In this document: positions 1-8,446 of the stretch, one piece after another
Position numbering within the stretch: the first letter of the stretch is position 1
How the letters are laid out: each line of letters begins with the position of its first letter
From: Nocardioides carbamazepini
GTDB taxonomy: Bacteria; Actinomycetota; Actinomycetes; Propionibacteriales; Nocardioidaceae
NCBI RefSeq assembly: GCF_024614185.1
Contig: NZ_JAHTLF010000025.1
Coordinates: 372,001-436,000, forward strand
Length of the DNA: 64,000 nucleotides
Direction of reading: 5' to 3'
Made by a program: the position numbers and the translations under genes
Notes under the pieces: generated by a model
The model's input: the letters and a program-made list of their open reading frames with translations, nothing else
Told to the model about the DNA's origin: nothing
Database searches by the model: none

Positions 1-234
1 CCAGGCGCCGCGGACGACGGCCTGCTCGCGTTCGCCCAGCAGGTCATAGGAGCCATCCCCGGCGAGCACCTGCTCGATCGCTCGGTGGTTGACCTGCGGC
101 GAGCGTTCCAACTCGCGGCCGATCCGCGCCCAGTGAGCGATCTGCTGCGGCGTGGTGCGGCTCGACCGGCGGGCCTCCTCGGCCGCGGACTCGTACACAT
201 CACTGGGCAACCGGGTGGGAGGGCTCGTCCGCAT
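1..234 (-). CDS. ParD-like antitoxin family protein (partial, runs off the left edge)
   Basis: The first 78 codons of a minus-strand gene are visible, starting with ATG at 234; the rest lies outside the window. The protein opens MRTSPPTRLPSDVYESA and continues with TTPQQIAHWARIGRELERS. This pattern resembles the TA-system antitoxin (ParD-like) family of Actinobacteria, small DNA-binding proteins often encoded next to a toxin gene. The start of such proteins usually contains a short ribbon-helix-helix region that binds its own promoter. The partner toxin, if there is one, would lie to the left and cannot be seen. The gene is divergent from the hydrolase at 397. The family call is from sequence pattern only. 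Confidence 0.55.
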   Translation of the reverse strand, partial: MRTSPPTRLPSDVYESAAEEARRSSRTTPQQIAHWARIGRELERSPQVNHRAIEQVLAGDGSYDLLGEREQAVVRGAW

Positions 235-396
235 GCCTCAAAGGTAGCACCGTGCTACAGCTCGGCCTTGCCGCCTGAGAGCCAGAGTGCGAACCGGTGC
301 TTGCCATCAGCTAGCAGTTCTCCTACCCTCGGTATCTGCAACTCAAAGTTGCACCTATCTGTCGCACCAGCGCCGGTGCGGGGAAGCGAGGCCGCC

Positions 397-1209
397 ATGC
401 TCGCCCACGAACGGATCGGCTCGGGAGAGCCCCTCGTCCTCGTCCACGGGATCGGGCACCGCCGGCAGGCGTGGTACCCCGTCGTCGATCGGCTGGCCCG
501 GGAGCGCGAGGTCATCCTGATCGACCTGCCCGGCCACGGCGAGTCCCCGGCACTGGTGCCCGACGGCCGGCCGGTGCGCGACATCCTGCGCGACATCCTC
601 GAGGACTTCTTCGTCGAGCAGGGGCTCGACCGGCCGCACATCGCCGGCAACTCCCTCGGCGGCCGGATCGCGCTCGAGGCTGCCGCCGACCACCTCGTGA
701 GCAGCGCGACGACCCTCGCGCCGGCCGGCTTCTGGCGCAACCGCGTCGAGTTCGCCTACATCCGCGCGGTCTTCACCCTGCTGACCGGCGCGGCCACGAT
801 CGCCCAGCCGGTCGCGCCCGCGATCCTCGGCACGCGGCCCGGCCGGGCCGCCGCCTTCGGCCTGCTGATGACCAAGGGCCACCGGCTCAGCCCGGAGGCC
901 GCGCTCGGCGACCTCCGAGGCCTCGTCCACGCGCGGCCCGCGCTGGAGACGATCATCGACGGCGGCTTCCCGTTCGACCGGCGGATCGACCCCGCCGTCC
1001 CGGTCACGGTGGCCTGGGGCACCCGCGACCTCGTGCTGCTGCCCTACCAGGCCGGCCGGGCCCGTCGGGCGCTGCCGCACGCCGAGCACGTCACGCTGCC
1101 GAAGTGCGGCCACGTGCCGATGATCGACGACGTCGACCTCGTGGCCGACGTCCTGCTGACGGGCTCCGCGCACCCGCGGCTCGGCCAGACGACGTACGAC
1201 GTCGCCTGA
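397..1209 (+). CDS. alpha/beta hydrolase
   Basis: A 270-residue alpha/beta-hydrolase fold protein. The oxyanion region LVLVHGIGHRR lies near residue 14, the nucleophile elbow GNSLGG carries the catalytic Ser, the acid is probably in the late VAWGTRDLVLLP segment, and the catalytic His is in KCGHVPMIDD near the C-terminus. The reading frame extends further upstream, but the ATG at 397 is preferred: it sits just before the conserved first strand and is preceded by GGGAAGCGAGG. The family includes esterases, lipases and hydrolases of small lipophilic molecules, and the substrate cannot be deduced. The next gene on the same strand lies about 55 bp downstream and encodes a possible thioesterase. 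Confidence 0.85.
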   Translation: MLAHERIGSGEPLVLVHGIGHRRQAWYPVVDRLAREREVILIDLPGHGESPALVPDGRPVRDILRDILEDFFVEQGLDRPHIAGNSLGGRIALEAAADHLVSSATTLAPAGFWRNRVEFAYIRAVFTLLTGAATIAQPVAPAILGTRPGRAAAFGLLMTKGHRLSPEAALGDLRGLVHARPALETIIDGGFPFDRRIDPAVPVTVAWGTRDLVLLPYQAGRARRALPHAEHVTLPKCGHVPMIDDVDLVADVLLTGSAHPRLGQTTYDVA

Positions 1210-1263
1210 TCCTCCGGCGCCGTACCGCCAGGCCTCCGGCCGGGCGCCGGCAGGGCCGCTAGC

Positions 1264-1713
1264 GTGGCGCCCGTGACGACGCCTGCCGAGCTCACCGCCC
1301 ACGTCCGCTCGATGATCCCGGTCCTGGACGCCATGGGCGTCGAGGTGGTCGAGGCCGGCCGCAACACGGTGGCCGCCCGGCTGCCGGCCGGCCCCAACGT
1401 CAACCACTTCGGTACGGCGTACGCCGGGTCCCTGTTCACGGTGGCCGAGGTCCTCGGCGGTCTCTACGCGAGCACGTCGCTGGTCCTCGAGGGGGCCGTG
1501 CCGCTGGTCAAGTCGCTCACCATCGACTTCCTCCGCCCCGCCACGACCGACGTGGTCGCCCGGGCGACGCTCGACGACGACGTCATCAACCGGGTCCTGG
1601 CCGAGACGACCGAGCACGGCAAGTCCGACTTCGAGCTCGTCGCCGAGGTGACCGACGCCGACGGCACGGTGGTCGCCCGGACCCGCGGTCTCTACCAGAT
1701 GCGCCGGTTCTGA
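1264..1713 (+). CDS. YiiD C-terminal-type hotdog-fold thioesterase
   Basis: A 149-residue protein that matches the YiiD C-terminal / PaaI-like hotdog thioesterase pattern. It has an N-terminal helix, VNHFGTAYAGSLFTVAE as the hot-dog helix region, and a C-terminal strand with GTVVARTRGLYQMRRF. Such proteins hydrolyse acyl-CoA or acyl-ACP thioesters as dimers, and the substrate here is unknown. The start could instead be the GTG at 1273: a TAGCGT element at 1260-1265 would then serve as the -10 box of a leaderless transcript. No ribosome binding site is visible for either start. Confidence 0.75.
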   Translation: MAPVTTPAELTAHVRSMIPVLDAMGVEVVEAGRNTVAARLPAGPNVNHFGTAYAGSLFTVAEVLGGLYASTSLVLEGAVPLVKSLTIDFLRPATTDVVARATLDDDVINRVLAETTEHGKSDFELVAEVTDADGTVVARTRGLYQMRRF

Positions 1714-1839
1714 GCCTTCGGGCGGGTACCGCTCAGGATCCCGGGCCCGGTGCCGATGGGCGTCGTACGCGCGTGGCCGCGGGCAAGGCTAAAGGGATAG
1801 CGTGGGAGATCCGCGATTGCTGGGAGGAATCGACGCTCG

Positions 1840-2982
1840 ATGGATCCGGGCCTGGAGTTGCCGGGGGACGCCCGCACACTGCTCGACGCGGTCCTTGCGA
1901 TCGGCGCCGACGTGGACCTCCACGCCGTGCTCGGCCGCATCCTCGAGGCGTCGCGGCGGCTCACCGACGCCGATCTCTCCGGGACGGGGCGGGCCGAGGA
2001 TGCCATCGGCGAGCTCGGCCGGGCGCTGCGCGAGGTGGGTGACGCCCGGCTGGTCGCCCACGTCCGGCTCACGGACGGCATTCTGGAGCTGGGCCAGGTT
2101 CTCGGCGACACCGAGGCGGCGCCCCGACTCGTCGAGTCGCTCTCCGAGGTCGTCGGCGAGGTCGTGCGCACGCGCACGTCCCAGGAGGTCGGCAGCGCCG
2201 GCGACCCGACGACACTCGTCGTTCCCGTTCCCACGCGGCTGGCCGATCCCGGTGTCCTCGTGGTCGATCGGGTGGAGGACAGGCCGGTCCTGCGAGGCAT
2301 CATGCTCGACCTGGCGGCCGTGGCAGCCTCTCAGGTGGGCCTGATCCTGGACCGGCAGGAGGCGCTGCGCGAGCAGGCCCGCCTTCTCGTCGCGCGCGAC
2401 CGCCAACGGATCGCGCGCGACCTGCACGACCTGGTCATCCAGCGGCTCTTCGCGACCGGCATGCAGCTGCAGGGCGCGCGTGACCTCGACGTGGCCGAGC
2501 TGCGGACCCGGGTCGACGGCACCGTCGCCGAGCTGGACGGCGCGATCGACGAGCTCCGGTCGGTCATCTTCGAGCTCGGCACGGGCGCGGGCCGGTCGCT
2601 GGTGGAGGACGTCCGGTCCCTGCTGGGGGAGTACGCCGGGGTGCTGGGCTTCCAGCCGCTGCTGCGGCTCCAGGGGCCGGTCGACCGGGCGCTCGCCCCT
2701 GAGGCCGGCGGCCACGTCCTGGGCACCCTGCGCGAGGCGCTCTCCAATGTCGCCCGGCACGCCGGGGCGGGCTCGGTGTGCGTCGAGCTGACCGCGTCGT
2801 CGGCCTGGTTCCGGCTGCGGGTCGTCGACGACGGCGCCGGGTTCGACCCGGCCGAGCCTTCGACCGGCCGGGGCACGGCCAACCTGCGCGGCCGTGCCGA
2901 GGAGCTCGGCGGGCACCTGCTCGTGACCTCGGCGCCCGGTGCGGGCACGACGCTGGAGTGGGTCATTCCAGCGGTCGGCTGA
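1840..2982 (+). CDS. DevS/NarX-type sensor histidine kinase (HisKA_3, soluble)
   Basis: A 380-residue cytoplasmic histidine kinase. Residues 1-165 form a GAF-like sensory region with no membrane segment. The HisKA_3 dimerisation box DRQRIARDLHDLVIQ gives the phospho-acceptor His196, and a HATPase_c domain with an N box (REALSNVARHAGA) and a G box (DDGAGFDP) follows. The architecture is like the C-terminal half of DevS/DosT kinases, which phosphorylate LuxR-type regulators. No response regulator gene lies beside it; the nearest plausible partner is the DevR-like protein at 40840-41568, about 38 kb away. The last 20 bp overlap tail-to-tail with the minus-strand gene ending at 2963. The stimulus is unknown. 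Confidence 0.85.
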   Translation: MDPGLELPGDARTLLDAVLAIGADVDLHAVLGRILEASRRLTDADLSGTGRAEDAIGELGRALREVGDARLVAHVRLTDGILELGQVLGDTEAAPRLVESLSEVVGEVVRTRTSQEVGSAGDPTTLVVPVPTRLADPGVLVVDRVEDRPVLRGIMLDLAAVAASQVGLILDRQEALREQARLLVARDRQRIARDLHDLVIQRLFATGMQLQGARDLDVAELRTRVDGTVAELDGAIDELRSVIFELGTGAGRSLVEDVRSLLGEYAGVLGFQPLLRLQGPVDRALAPEAGGHVLGTLREALSNVARHAGAGSVCVELTASSAWFRLRVVDDGAGFDPAEPSTGRGTANLRGRAEELGGHLLVTSAPGAGTTLEWVIPAVG

Positions 2983-3265
2983 CCTCCTCGGCCTCGAGCG
3001 GCGCAGACGCCGCCGTGTCCTGCGGCCCGCCCGCCGGTGCCTCCGGGGAGACCTTCGGGGGAGCAGCGGTGAGGGTGTCCGGCACGGGGCCGGCCAGCAG
3101 CGGCCAGAGCGTCCGGACCGCCAGCGCGGCCGCGGTGGCGCCCACCATCACGACGAGCAGCCTGGTCAGCGCCTCGTCGAACGTCAGCTCGCCCTGGGCC
3201 GTGAGGACCGCGACGGGGGCGGCGACGAGGGCGGCGAGCAGGAACACCCTGAGGTCGAACATCAT
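2963..3265 (-). CDS. small membrane protein at the end of the flagellar operon
   Basis: A 100-residue protein whose ATG lies 2 bp after the flhA stop codon, so it is the last gene of the flagellar operon. It has two hydrophobic segments (about residues 5-22 and 34-55) and a hydrophilic, Pro/Ala/Glu-rich tail of about 40 residues. No conserved domain was recognised. Its position suggests a flagellar or export-related accessory role, but nothing in the sequence proves it. The 3' end overlaps the histidine kinase gene by 20 bp on the opposite strand, with no room for an intrinsic terminator between the two. Confidence 0.6.
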   Translation of the reverse strand: MMFDLRVFLLAALVAAPVAVLTAQGELTFDEALTRLLVVMVGATAAALAVRTLWPLLAGPVPDTLTAAPPKVSPEAPAGGPQDTAASAPLEAEEVSRPLE

Positions 3266-3267
3266 GA

Positions 3268-5337
3268 TCAGACTCCTGCTCCGAGTGCGGGCCGGGCACC
3301 GGTCGCCGACACCACGGCCACCGACCGGATCTCGCGGGCCGCGCCGAGCTCGGCGTACGAGAGGACGGGAAGGCGCTCCACGGTGGGCGCGACGAGCCGT
3401 CGTACGGCGGCCCGGAGCGCGGGCGCGCAGACCAGGACCGGCCGCACATCGGTGTTCTCAGCCGCCTGCGCCGCCTGGGTGAGGCCGAGCAGCACCCGCT
3501 GCGCGGCGTCGGGGTCGAGGACGACGACCGTGCCCTGCTCGGTCGGCCGCAGCCCTTCGAGCATCTGCTGCTCCAGCAGTGGGTCGAAACTGATCGCGTG
3601 CAGCACCCCGTCCACGACGTAGGGCGCGGCGAGGGCCGGCTCGAGTGCGGAGCGGGCCGCCTCGACGAGGCCGTCGAGGTCCTTGCTGACCGACGCGCGG
3701 ACGGAGAGTGCCTCGAAGATCCGGACCAGGTCGCGGATCGGGATCCGCTCCTCCAGCAGGGCCCGGAGCACCCGCTGCACCTCGCCGAGCGGGAGCTGGC
3801 TCGGGGTGAGCTCCTCGATGACGACCGGGTGGGTGCGCTTGACCACGTCGGTGAGCAGCCGGACGTCCTCGCGGCCGAGCAGCCGGCTCGCGTGCCGGTG
3901 CACGATCTCCGCGAGATGGGTGGTGACGACCGACGCGCGGTCGACGACGGTCGCGCCGCCGATCTCGGCCTGGTGCCGCAGCTCGGCGGGGATCCACTTG
4001 GCGTCCAGCCCGAACACCGGCTCGCGGGTCGGGGTGCCCGGCAGCGAGCCGAGGAGGTCACCGATCGCCAGCACCGTGCCCCGCGGCGCCTCGCCGCGGG
4101 CCACCTCGGCGCCGTACAGCGTGATGGCGTAGGTGTTCGCGGGCAGCTCGAGGTTGTCGCGGGTGCGCACCGGCGGGATCACGATGCCGAGCTCGCCGGC
4201 GACCTTGCGGCGCAGCGCCTTGACCCGGTCGAGCAGGTCGCCGCCGGAGCGGCTGTCGACGAGGTCGATCAGGTCCGCCGAGAGCTCCAGGCCGAGGGGG
4301 TCGACCCGGATCTCCGCCACCAGCGCCTCGGGGGTGTCCGGGGCGTGGGTCGGCTCGCCGGCGGCCGGGTCGGCGTCGGCGCCCGCCGTCCGGCCGCCGG
4401 CGGACTCGTCGACCCGGCTCGCGCCGAGCAGCATCAGCCCGCCGGCGATGAGGAACGGGAGCTTCGGCAGGCCGGGGATCACGCACAGCGCCAGCGCGCC
4501 GAAGCCGGCCACCCGCAGTGGCATCTTGCGCTGGAAGATCTGGCCCACGATGTCGGAGCCCATGTCGGAGTCGGCGACCGAGCGGGTGACGATGAGGCCG
4601 GTCGCGACCGACAGGAGGAGCGCGGGGATCTGGGAGACCAGGCCGTCGCCGATGGAGAGCAGCGAGTAGGTCTGGATCGCCTCGCCGAACGGCATGCCGT
4701 ACTGGGCCACGCCGATCGCGAAGCCGCCGAGGAGGTTGACGAGCGTGATCACGATCGCCGCGATCGCGTCGCCCTTGACGAACTTCGAGGCGCCGTCCAT
4801 CGCACCGTGGAAGTCGGCCTCGGCGTGCACCTCGGCCCGCCGCCGGCGCGCCTCCTCCTCGTCGATGAGCCCGGAGTTGAGGTCGGCGTCGATCGCCATC
4901 TGCTTGCCCGGCATCGCGTCGAGCGTGAACCGCGCACCCACCTCGGCCACGCGACCGGCGCCGTTGGTGATGACCACGAACTGGATGACGAGCAGGATCG
5001 CGAACACGATCAGCCCGACGATCAGCGAGCCGCCGACGACGAAGTGGCCGAAGGTGTCGATCACCTTGCCGGCGTACCCGTCCAGCAGCACCAGCCGGGT
5101 CGCGCTCACGTTGAGGGCCAGCCGGAACAGCGTCATGACCAGGATGACCGACGGGAAGGCCGCGAACTCCAGCGGCTTGTGGATGAACATCGCGACCATC
5201 AGCACGAGCAGGGCACCGGTGATGTTGAGCGCGATCATCAGGTCGAGCAGCACCGCGGGCAACGGCACGACGAGCATGACGACGATCAGCACGATGCCCA
5301 GGGGGACACCGAGCCGGGTCAGCGACTTCACGGACAT
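3268..5337 (-). CDS. flhA: flagellar type III export gate protein FlhA
   Basis: A 689-residue FlhA. The N-terminal half holds about eight membrane helices (beginning LGVPLGIVLIVVMLVVPLP) with the conserved cytoplasmic FHIPEP region (GKQMAIDADLNSGLIDEEEA). The C-terminal half is the cytoplasmic domain that docks chaperone-substrate complexes. FlhA is the major export-gate component and couples the proton gradient to export of rod, hook and filament subunits. The frame is open upstream to 5463, but the ATG at 5337 gives the family length and starts just before the first helix. The upstream extension is Pro/Arg-rich and not FlhA-like. It lies 141 bp downstream of flhB and 2 bp before a small membrane protein gene. 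A FlhF gene, often next to flhA, is absent from the window. Confidence 0.97.
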   Translation of the reverse strand: MSVKSLTRLGVPLGIVLIVVMLVVPLPAVLLDLMIALNITGALLVLMVAMFIHKPLEFAAFPSVILVMTLFRLALNVSATRLVLLDGYAGKVIDTFGHFVVGGSLIVGLIVFAILLVIQFVVITNGAGRVAEVGARFTLDAMPGKQMAIDADLNSGLIDEEEARRRRAEVHAEADFHGAMDGASKFVKGDAIAAIVITLVNLLGGFAIGVAQYGMPFGEAIQTYSLLSIGDGLVSQIPALLLSVATGLIVTRSVADSDMGSDIVGQIFQRKMPLRVAGFGALALCVIPGLPKLPFLIAGGLMLLGASRVDESAGGRTAGADADPAAGEPTHAPDTPEALVAEIRVDPLGLELSADLIDLVDSRSGGDLLDRVKALRRKVAGELGIVIPPVRTRDNLELPANTYAITLYGAEVARGEAPRGTVLAIGDLLGSLPGTPTREPVFGLDAKWIPAELRHQAEIGGATVVDRASVVTTHLAEIVHRHASRLLGREDVRLLTDVVKRTHPVVIEELTPSQLPLGEVQRVLRALLEERIPIRDLVRIFEALSVRASVSKDLDGLVEAARSALEPALAAPYVVDGVLHAISFDPLLEQQMLEGLRPTEQGTVVVLDPDAAQRVLLGLTQAAQAAENTDVRPVLVCAPALRAAVRRLVAPTVERLPVLSYAELGAAREIRSVAVVSATGARPALGAGV

Positions 5338-5478
5338 GCGGCGGCTACAGCCTCTCGAGGAGAGCGCGCCGTCCGTGGCACTGCGGGTGGCGCCGTCCTG
5401 GCGTCGCTGGCTCCATCGGCCACGCGGGGGCGGGGATGAGGGGTTGGGCGGCTGCAGGGACACCTCTGGAGCGGCGAT

Positions 5479-6615
5479 TCATGCGCCCGCCACCCGACGG
5501 CGCCGGGACAGGGCGAGGACCTCCGGCAGCTCGTCGGTACGACGCGGGGTGCGGTGCTCGCCGCCGTGCTGGCCGGCGTTGCGGCGGCTGAGCACGAAGG
5601 CCAGCACCTGCGCGACGGCGGCCCACAGCTCGCGCGGGATCTCCTGGCCGACCTGGCAGTGCCGGTACAGGGCGCGGGCCAGCGGCACGTCCTGGACCAG
5701 CGGCACCCGCTCGGCGCCGGCGACCTCGCGGATCCGGGCGGCGATGGCGCCGGCGCCGCGGGCGACGACGCGGGGTGCGCCCCGCTCGGGGTCGTAGCGC
5801 AGCGCGACGGCGACGTGCGTCGGGTTCACCAGCAGCACGTCGGCCGTGGCGACGTCGGCGATCATCCGGTTGCGGGCGGCGGCCAGCTGCCGGGCCCGGA
5901 TGGCGCCCTTGAGCAGCGGATCCCCCTCGGCCTGCTTGTGCTCCCGCTTGATCTCGCTGTGGCTCATCCGCAGCTGCTTGCCGATCCGGCGCCGCATCAT
6001 CGCGTAGTCGGCCGCGGCCATCACGAGACCGGCGATGGCGACGGTGAGCAGGAGGCGCGAGACCTCGGCCGTGGCCTGGTGGAGGACGACCTGGATCGGG
6101 AGCAGCCCACCGACGAGCGGCATCATCGCCTTCACCGCCCCCCAGGCGAGGAAGGCGACCACGGCACTCTTGACCATGACCTTCGCGCCCTCCCAGAAGG
6201 CGTGCGGTCCGAGCACGCGCTTGGCGCCCTGGATCGGGTTGAGCTTCTTGGGGTCCGGCTTCGCCAGCTTGGGCGAGAGGTAGAACCCGCCCTGGGCCAG
6301 TGCGGCGACGACGCCGATCACCAGCACCATCGAGCCGAGCACGACCAGACTGACGAGCACGTGGCGACCCGCGTCGCCGAGCAGGGTCAGCGCCAGCGGC
6401 ACCGACGGCTGCTCGGCCGAGCGCAGCGACGTGGCCATCATCGTGCGCAGCGCGTCCAGCTCGTGGTCGAGCAGCGGTCCCATGGCGAGGCCCACCACGA
6501 GCAGGCCGAGCCACCCGCCGAGCTCGGGCGTGCGCGGGACCTGGCCGTCCTTGCGGCCCTCCTTCTTCCGCTTGGGAGTGGGCTTCTCGGTCTTCTCCTC
6601 GCTACTGGCGGCCAC
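5479..6615 (-). CDS. flhB: flagellar export switch protein FlhB
   Basis: A 378-residue FlhB with a GTG start. The charged N-terminus (EEKTEKPTPKRKKEGRKDGQ) and four membrane helices are followed by the cytoplasmic domain with the self-cleavage motif NPTH inside LLVNPTHVAVALRYD. Cleavage between Asn and Pro switches export specificity from rod/hook to filament substrates once the ruler FliK signals that hook length has been reached. The C-terminal 30-40 residues are Arg-rich and poorly conserved. The fliR stop precedes the start by 6 bp, so the genes are co-transcribed and probably translationally coupled. Confidence 0.97.
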   Translation of the reverse strand: MAASSEEKTEKPTPKRKKEGRKDGQVPRTPELGGWLGLLVVGLAMGPLLDHELDALRTMMATSLRSAEQPSVPLALTLLGDAGRHVLVSLVVLGSMVLVIGVVAALAQGGFYLSPKLAKPDPKKLNPIQGAKRVLGPHAFWEGAKVMVKSAVVAFLAWGAVKAMMPLVGGLLPIQVVLHQATAEVSRLLLTVAIAGLVMAAADYAMMRRRIGKQLRMSHSEIKREHKQAEGDPLLKGAIRARQLAAARNRMIADVATADVLLVNPTHVAVALRYDPERGAPRVVARGAGAIAARIREVAGAERVPLVQDVPLARALYRHCQVGQEIPRELWAAVAQVLAFVLSRRNAGQHGGEHRTPRRTDELPEVLALSRRRRVAGA

Positions 6616-6621
6616 GGGACC

Positions 6622-7389
6622 TCACCCCGCTCCGGCCATGGTCGCCATCGCCTGGTTGGCGTAGTCGACGAGCCGGTCCAGCGCGCCGGGCAGCATCGGG
6701 AAGGAGAGGCCGAGCAGCAGCAGGGTCAGGCCGACCTTCGCGGGGAACATCACGCTGAGCGCGTTGAGCTGCGGCGCCACCTTGGTCAGCAGCGCCAGGG
6801 CGAGGTCGGCGACGAAGAGCACCGCGATCATCGGCAGCGCCATCTGCACGGCGACGGTGAAGAACATCGAGAACGCCGTCAGCAGCACGCCGTCCCAGCT
6901 GGAGATGTCGGGCATGCCCGCCAGCGGCAGGTAGTGGAACGTGCTGAGCAGGCCGCCGACGACGATGAGGTGCCCGCCGGACACGACGAGCAGTGCCGTC
7001 GCGAGCAGCTGGTGGAAGCGGCCGAAGACGGTGTTGGAGTTCATCGAGAGCGGGTCCCACGCCGCGGCGAGCGCGAACCCGCCGAACACGTCGACCAGCG
7101 ACCCGGCCGCACCGATCGCCGAGAACAGCAGCATCGTCACGTAGCCCATGCCGAGCCCGATCAGCGCCTGGGAGACGGTCGCGAGCACCAGCCCCGGCGT
7201 CGTACCGGGCAGGTCCTGGGTCGCGAGCGTCGGCGCCATCGCCAGCGACAGGCCGACCGCGAGGATCACCTTGGCCATGGTGGGGATGCCCCGCGTCGCG
7301 AACGGGGGGACGACGACCAGCCAGGCCACCACCCGCACCGAGGCGAGCAGCAGCGCACTGAGCGCGGCACCGTCGACCGAGATCGTCAT
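6622..7389 (-). CDS. fliR: flagellar export gate protein FliR
   Basis: A 255-residue integral membrane protein of the FliR/SctT family, starting with ATG at 7389. Several hydrophobic helices are visible, and the family pattern (RVVAWLVVVPPFATRGIP near the N-terminus, PAKVGLTLLLLGLSFPMLPG near the C-terminus) is clear. FliR forms the export pore with FliP and FliQ inside the MS ring. It lies 9 bp after fliQ and 6 bp before flhB, in the usual fliP-fliQ-fliR-flhB-flhA order. Confidence 0.96.
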   Translation of the reverse strand: MTISVDGAALSALLLASVRVVAWLVVVPPFATRGIPTMAKVILAVGLSLAMAPTLATQDLPGTTPGLVLATVSQALIGLGMGYVTMLLFSAIGAAGSLVDVFGGFALAAAWDPLSMNSNTVFGRFHQLLATALLVVSGGHLIVVGGLLSTFHYLPLAGMPDISSWDGVLLTAFSMFFTVAVQMALPMIAVLFVADLALALLTKVAPQLNALSVMFPAKVGLTLLLLGLSFPMLPGALDRLVDYANQAMATMAGAG

Positions 7390-7398
7390 TCGCCGGGC

Positions 7399-7668
7399 CT
7401 AGACGAGCAGGCCGGGGAGCAGGTCGAACAGCTCGCGGGTGAAGGCCATCAGGGTGTGCAGCATCCAGTTGCCGCAGACCAGCAGCGCGACGCCGACGCC
7501 GACGAGCTTGGGCACGAACGAGAGCGTGAACTCCTGGATCTGCGTCATCGACTGGAACAGCGAGATGGCGAAGCCGATGACCAGCGAGGTCGCGAGGATC
7601 GGCGCCGACAGCTTGAGCGCCACCAGCATGGTCTTGAGGGCGATCTCGATGATCGCGGTGTCGGTCAC
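7399..7668 (-). CDS. fliQ: flagellar export gate protein FliQ
   Basis: An 89-residue protein with two hydrophobic helices joined by a short polar loop, the normal size and layout of FliQ. The motif IGFAISLFQSMTQIQEFTLSF is typical of the family (the FQ..TQI.E.TL.F pattern). It starts with GTG at 7668, 7 bp after the fliP stop. FliQ is a peripheral helix-hairpin subunit that packs around the FliP/FliR pore of the flagellar export gate. Confidence 0.95.
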   Translation of the reverse strand: MTDTAIIEIALKTMLVALKLSAPILATSLVIGFAISLFQSMTQIQEFTLSFVPKLVGVGVALLVCGNWMLHTLMAFTRELFDLLPGLLV

Positions 7669-7675
7669 GTGGTCG

Positions 7676-8446
7676 TCACCCGCTCCCGTACGACGCGACG
7701 AGCGATCTGATGATCAGCGCCCACCCGTCGACCATCACGAACAACAGCAGCTTGAAGGGCAGCGACACCATGACCGGCGGCATCATCATCATGCCGAGAC
7801 TCATCAGCGCGCCGCTCACGACGATGTCGATGACGAGGAACGGGATGAAGATGATGAACCCGATGATGAAGGCGTCCTTCAGCTCGGAGAGCACGAACGC
7901 CGGGATCAGGGTCGCCGTCGACACGTCCTCGCGGTTCTCGGGGAGCTTGCGGTCGGCGACGCTGGTGAGCAGCTGCAGCTCGCCGTCGTCGGTGTTGTCG
8001 AGCATGAACTCCCGCAGCGGCTCCAGGCCGTCCTCGAAGGCGATCGCCGTCGTCTTGTCGCCGTCGAGGTAGGGCTGCACGCCGTCGTCGTTCATCTGCG
8101 AGAGCACCGGCGCCATGATGAACAGGCTCAGGAAGAGGGCGAGGCCGGCCAGCACCTGGTTGTTCGGGGTCTGCTGCAGGCCGAGCGCGTTGCGGGTCAG
8201 GCCGAGCACGACGAGGATCTTGGTGAAGCTGGTGCAGGTCAACACGATCGCCGGGAGCAGGCTGAGCAGGGTCAGCGCCAGGAAGACCAGCAGGCTGTGG
8301 CTGGGCTTGTCGGTCATCCCCGACAGGTCGATCTGGACGGTGCCGCCCTTGCCGGGGCCGTTCGGGCCGTCGGGTCCGACGGGCTCGGCCATGACGTCGG
8401 ACACGACGAGCGCGATCCGCGACGCCGCCAGGGAGAGGGGCGTCAC
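7676..8446 (-). CDS. fliP: flagellar export gate protein FliP
   Basis: A FliP of 256 residues if the GTG at 8446 is used. That GTG forms a GTGA overlap with the fliO stop, the arrangement used repeatedly in this operon. An ATG at 8392 is an alternative that removes 18 residues. The conserved core is present: TSFTKILVVLGLTRNALG, QTPNNQVLAGLALFLSLF, and the C-terminal MMMMPPVMVSLPFKLLLFV helix. Between them lies a polar loop containing LREFMLDNT. FliP is the main pore-forming subunit of the export gate and needs FliO for assembly, which fits the overlap of the two genes. Confidence 0.95.
   Translation of the reverse strand: MTPLSLAASRIALVVSDVMAEPVGPDGPNGPGKGGTVQIDLSGMTDKPSHSLLVFLALTLLSLLPAIVLTCTSFTKILVVLGLTRNALGLQQTPNNQVLAGLALFLSLFIMAPVLSQMNDDGVQPYLDGDKTTAIAFEDGLEPLREFMLDNTDDGELQLLTSVADRKLPENREDVSTATLIPAFVLSELKDAFIIGFIIFIPFLVIDIVVSGALMSLGMMMMPPVMVSLPFKLLLFVMVDGWALIIRSLVASYGSG

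Noticed and set aside
355..1617. Long open frame on the minus strand opposite the hydrolase and thioesterase genes
   Set aside because: High GC gives long antisense frames; the plus-strand genes have clear families while this product is Arg/Gly/Asp-rich without a fold.
5338..5463. Longer FlhA start giving 731 residues
   Set aside because: The extra 42 residues are Pro/Arg/Ser-rich and not FlhA-like; ATG at 5337 directly precedes the first membrane helix.
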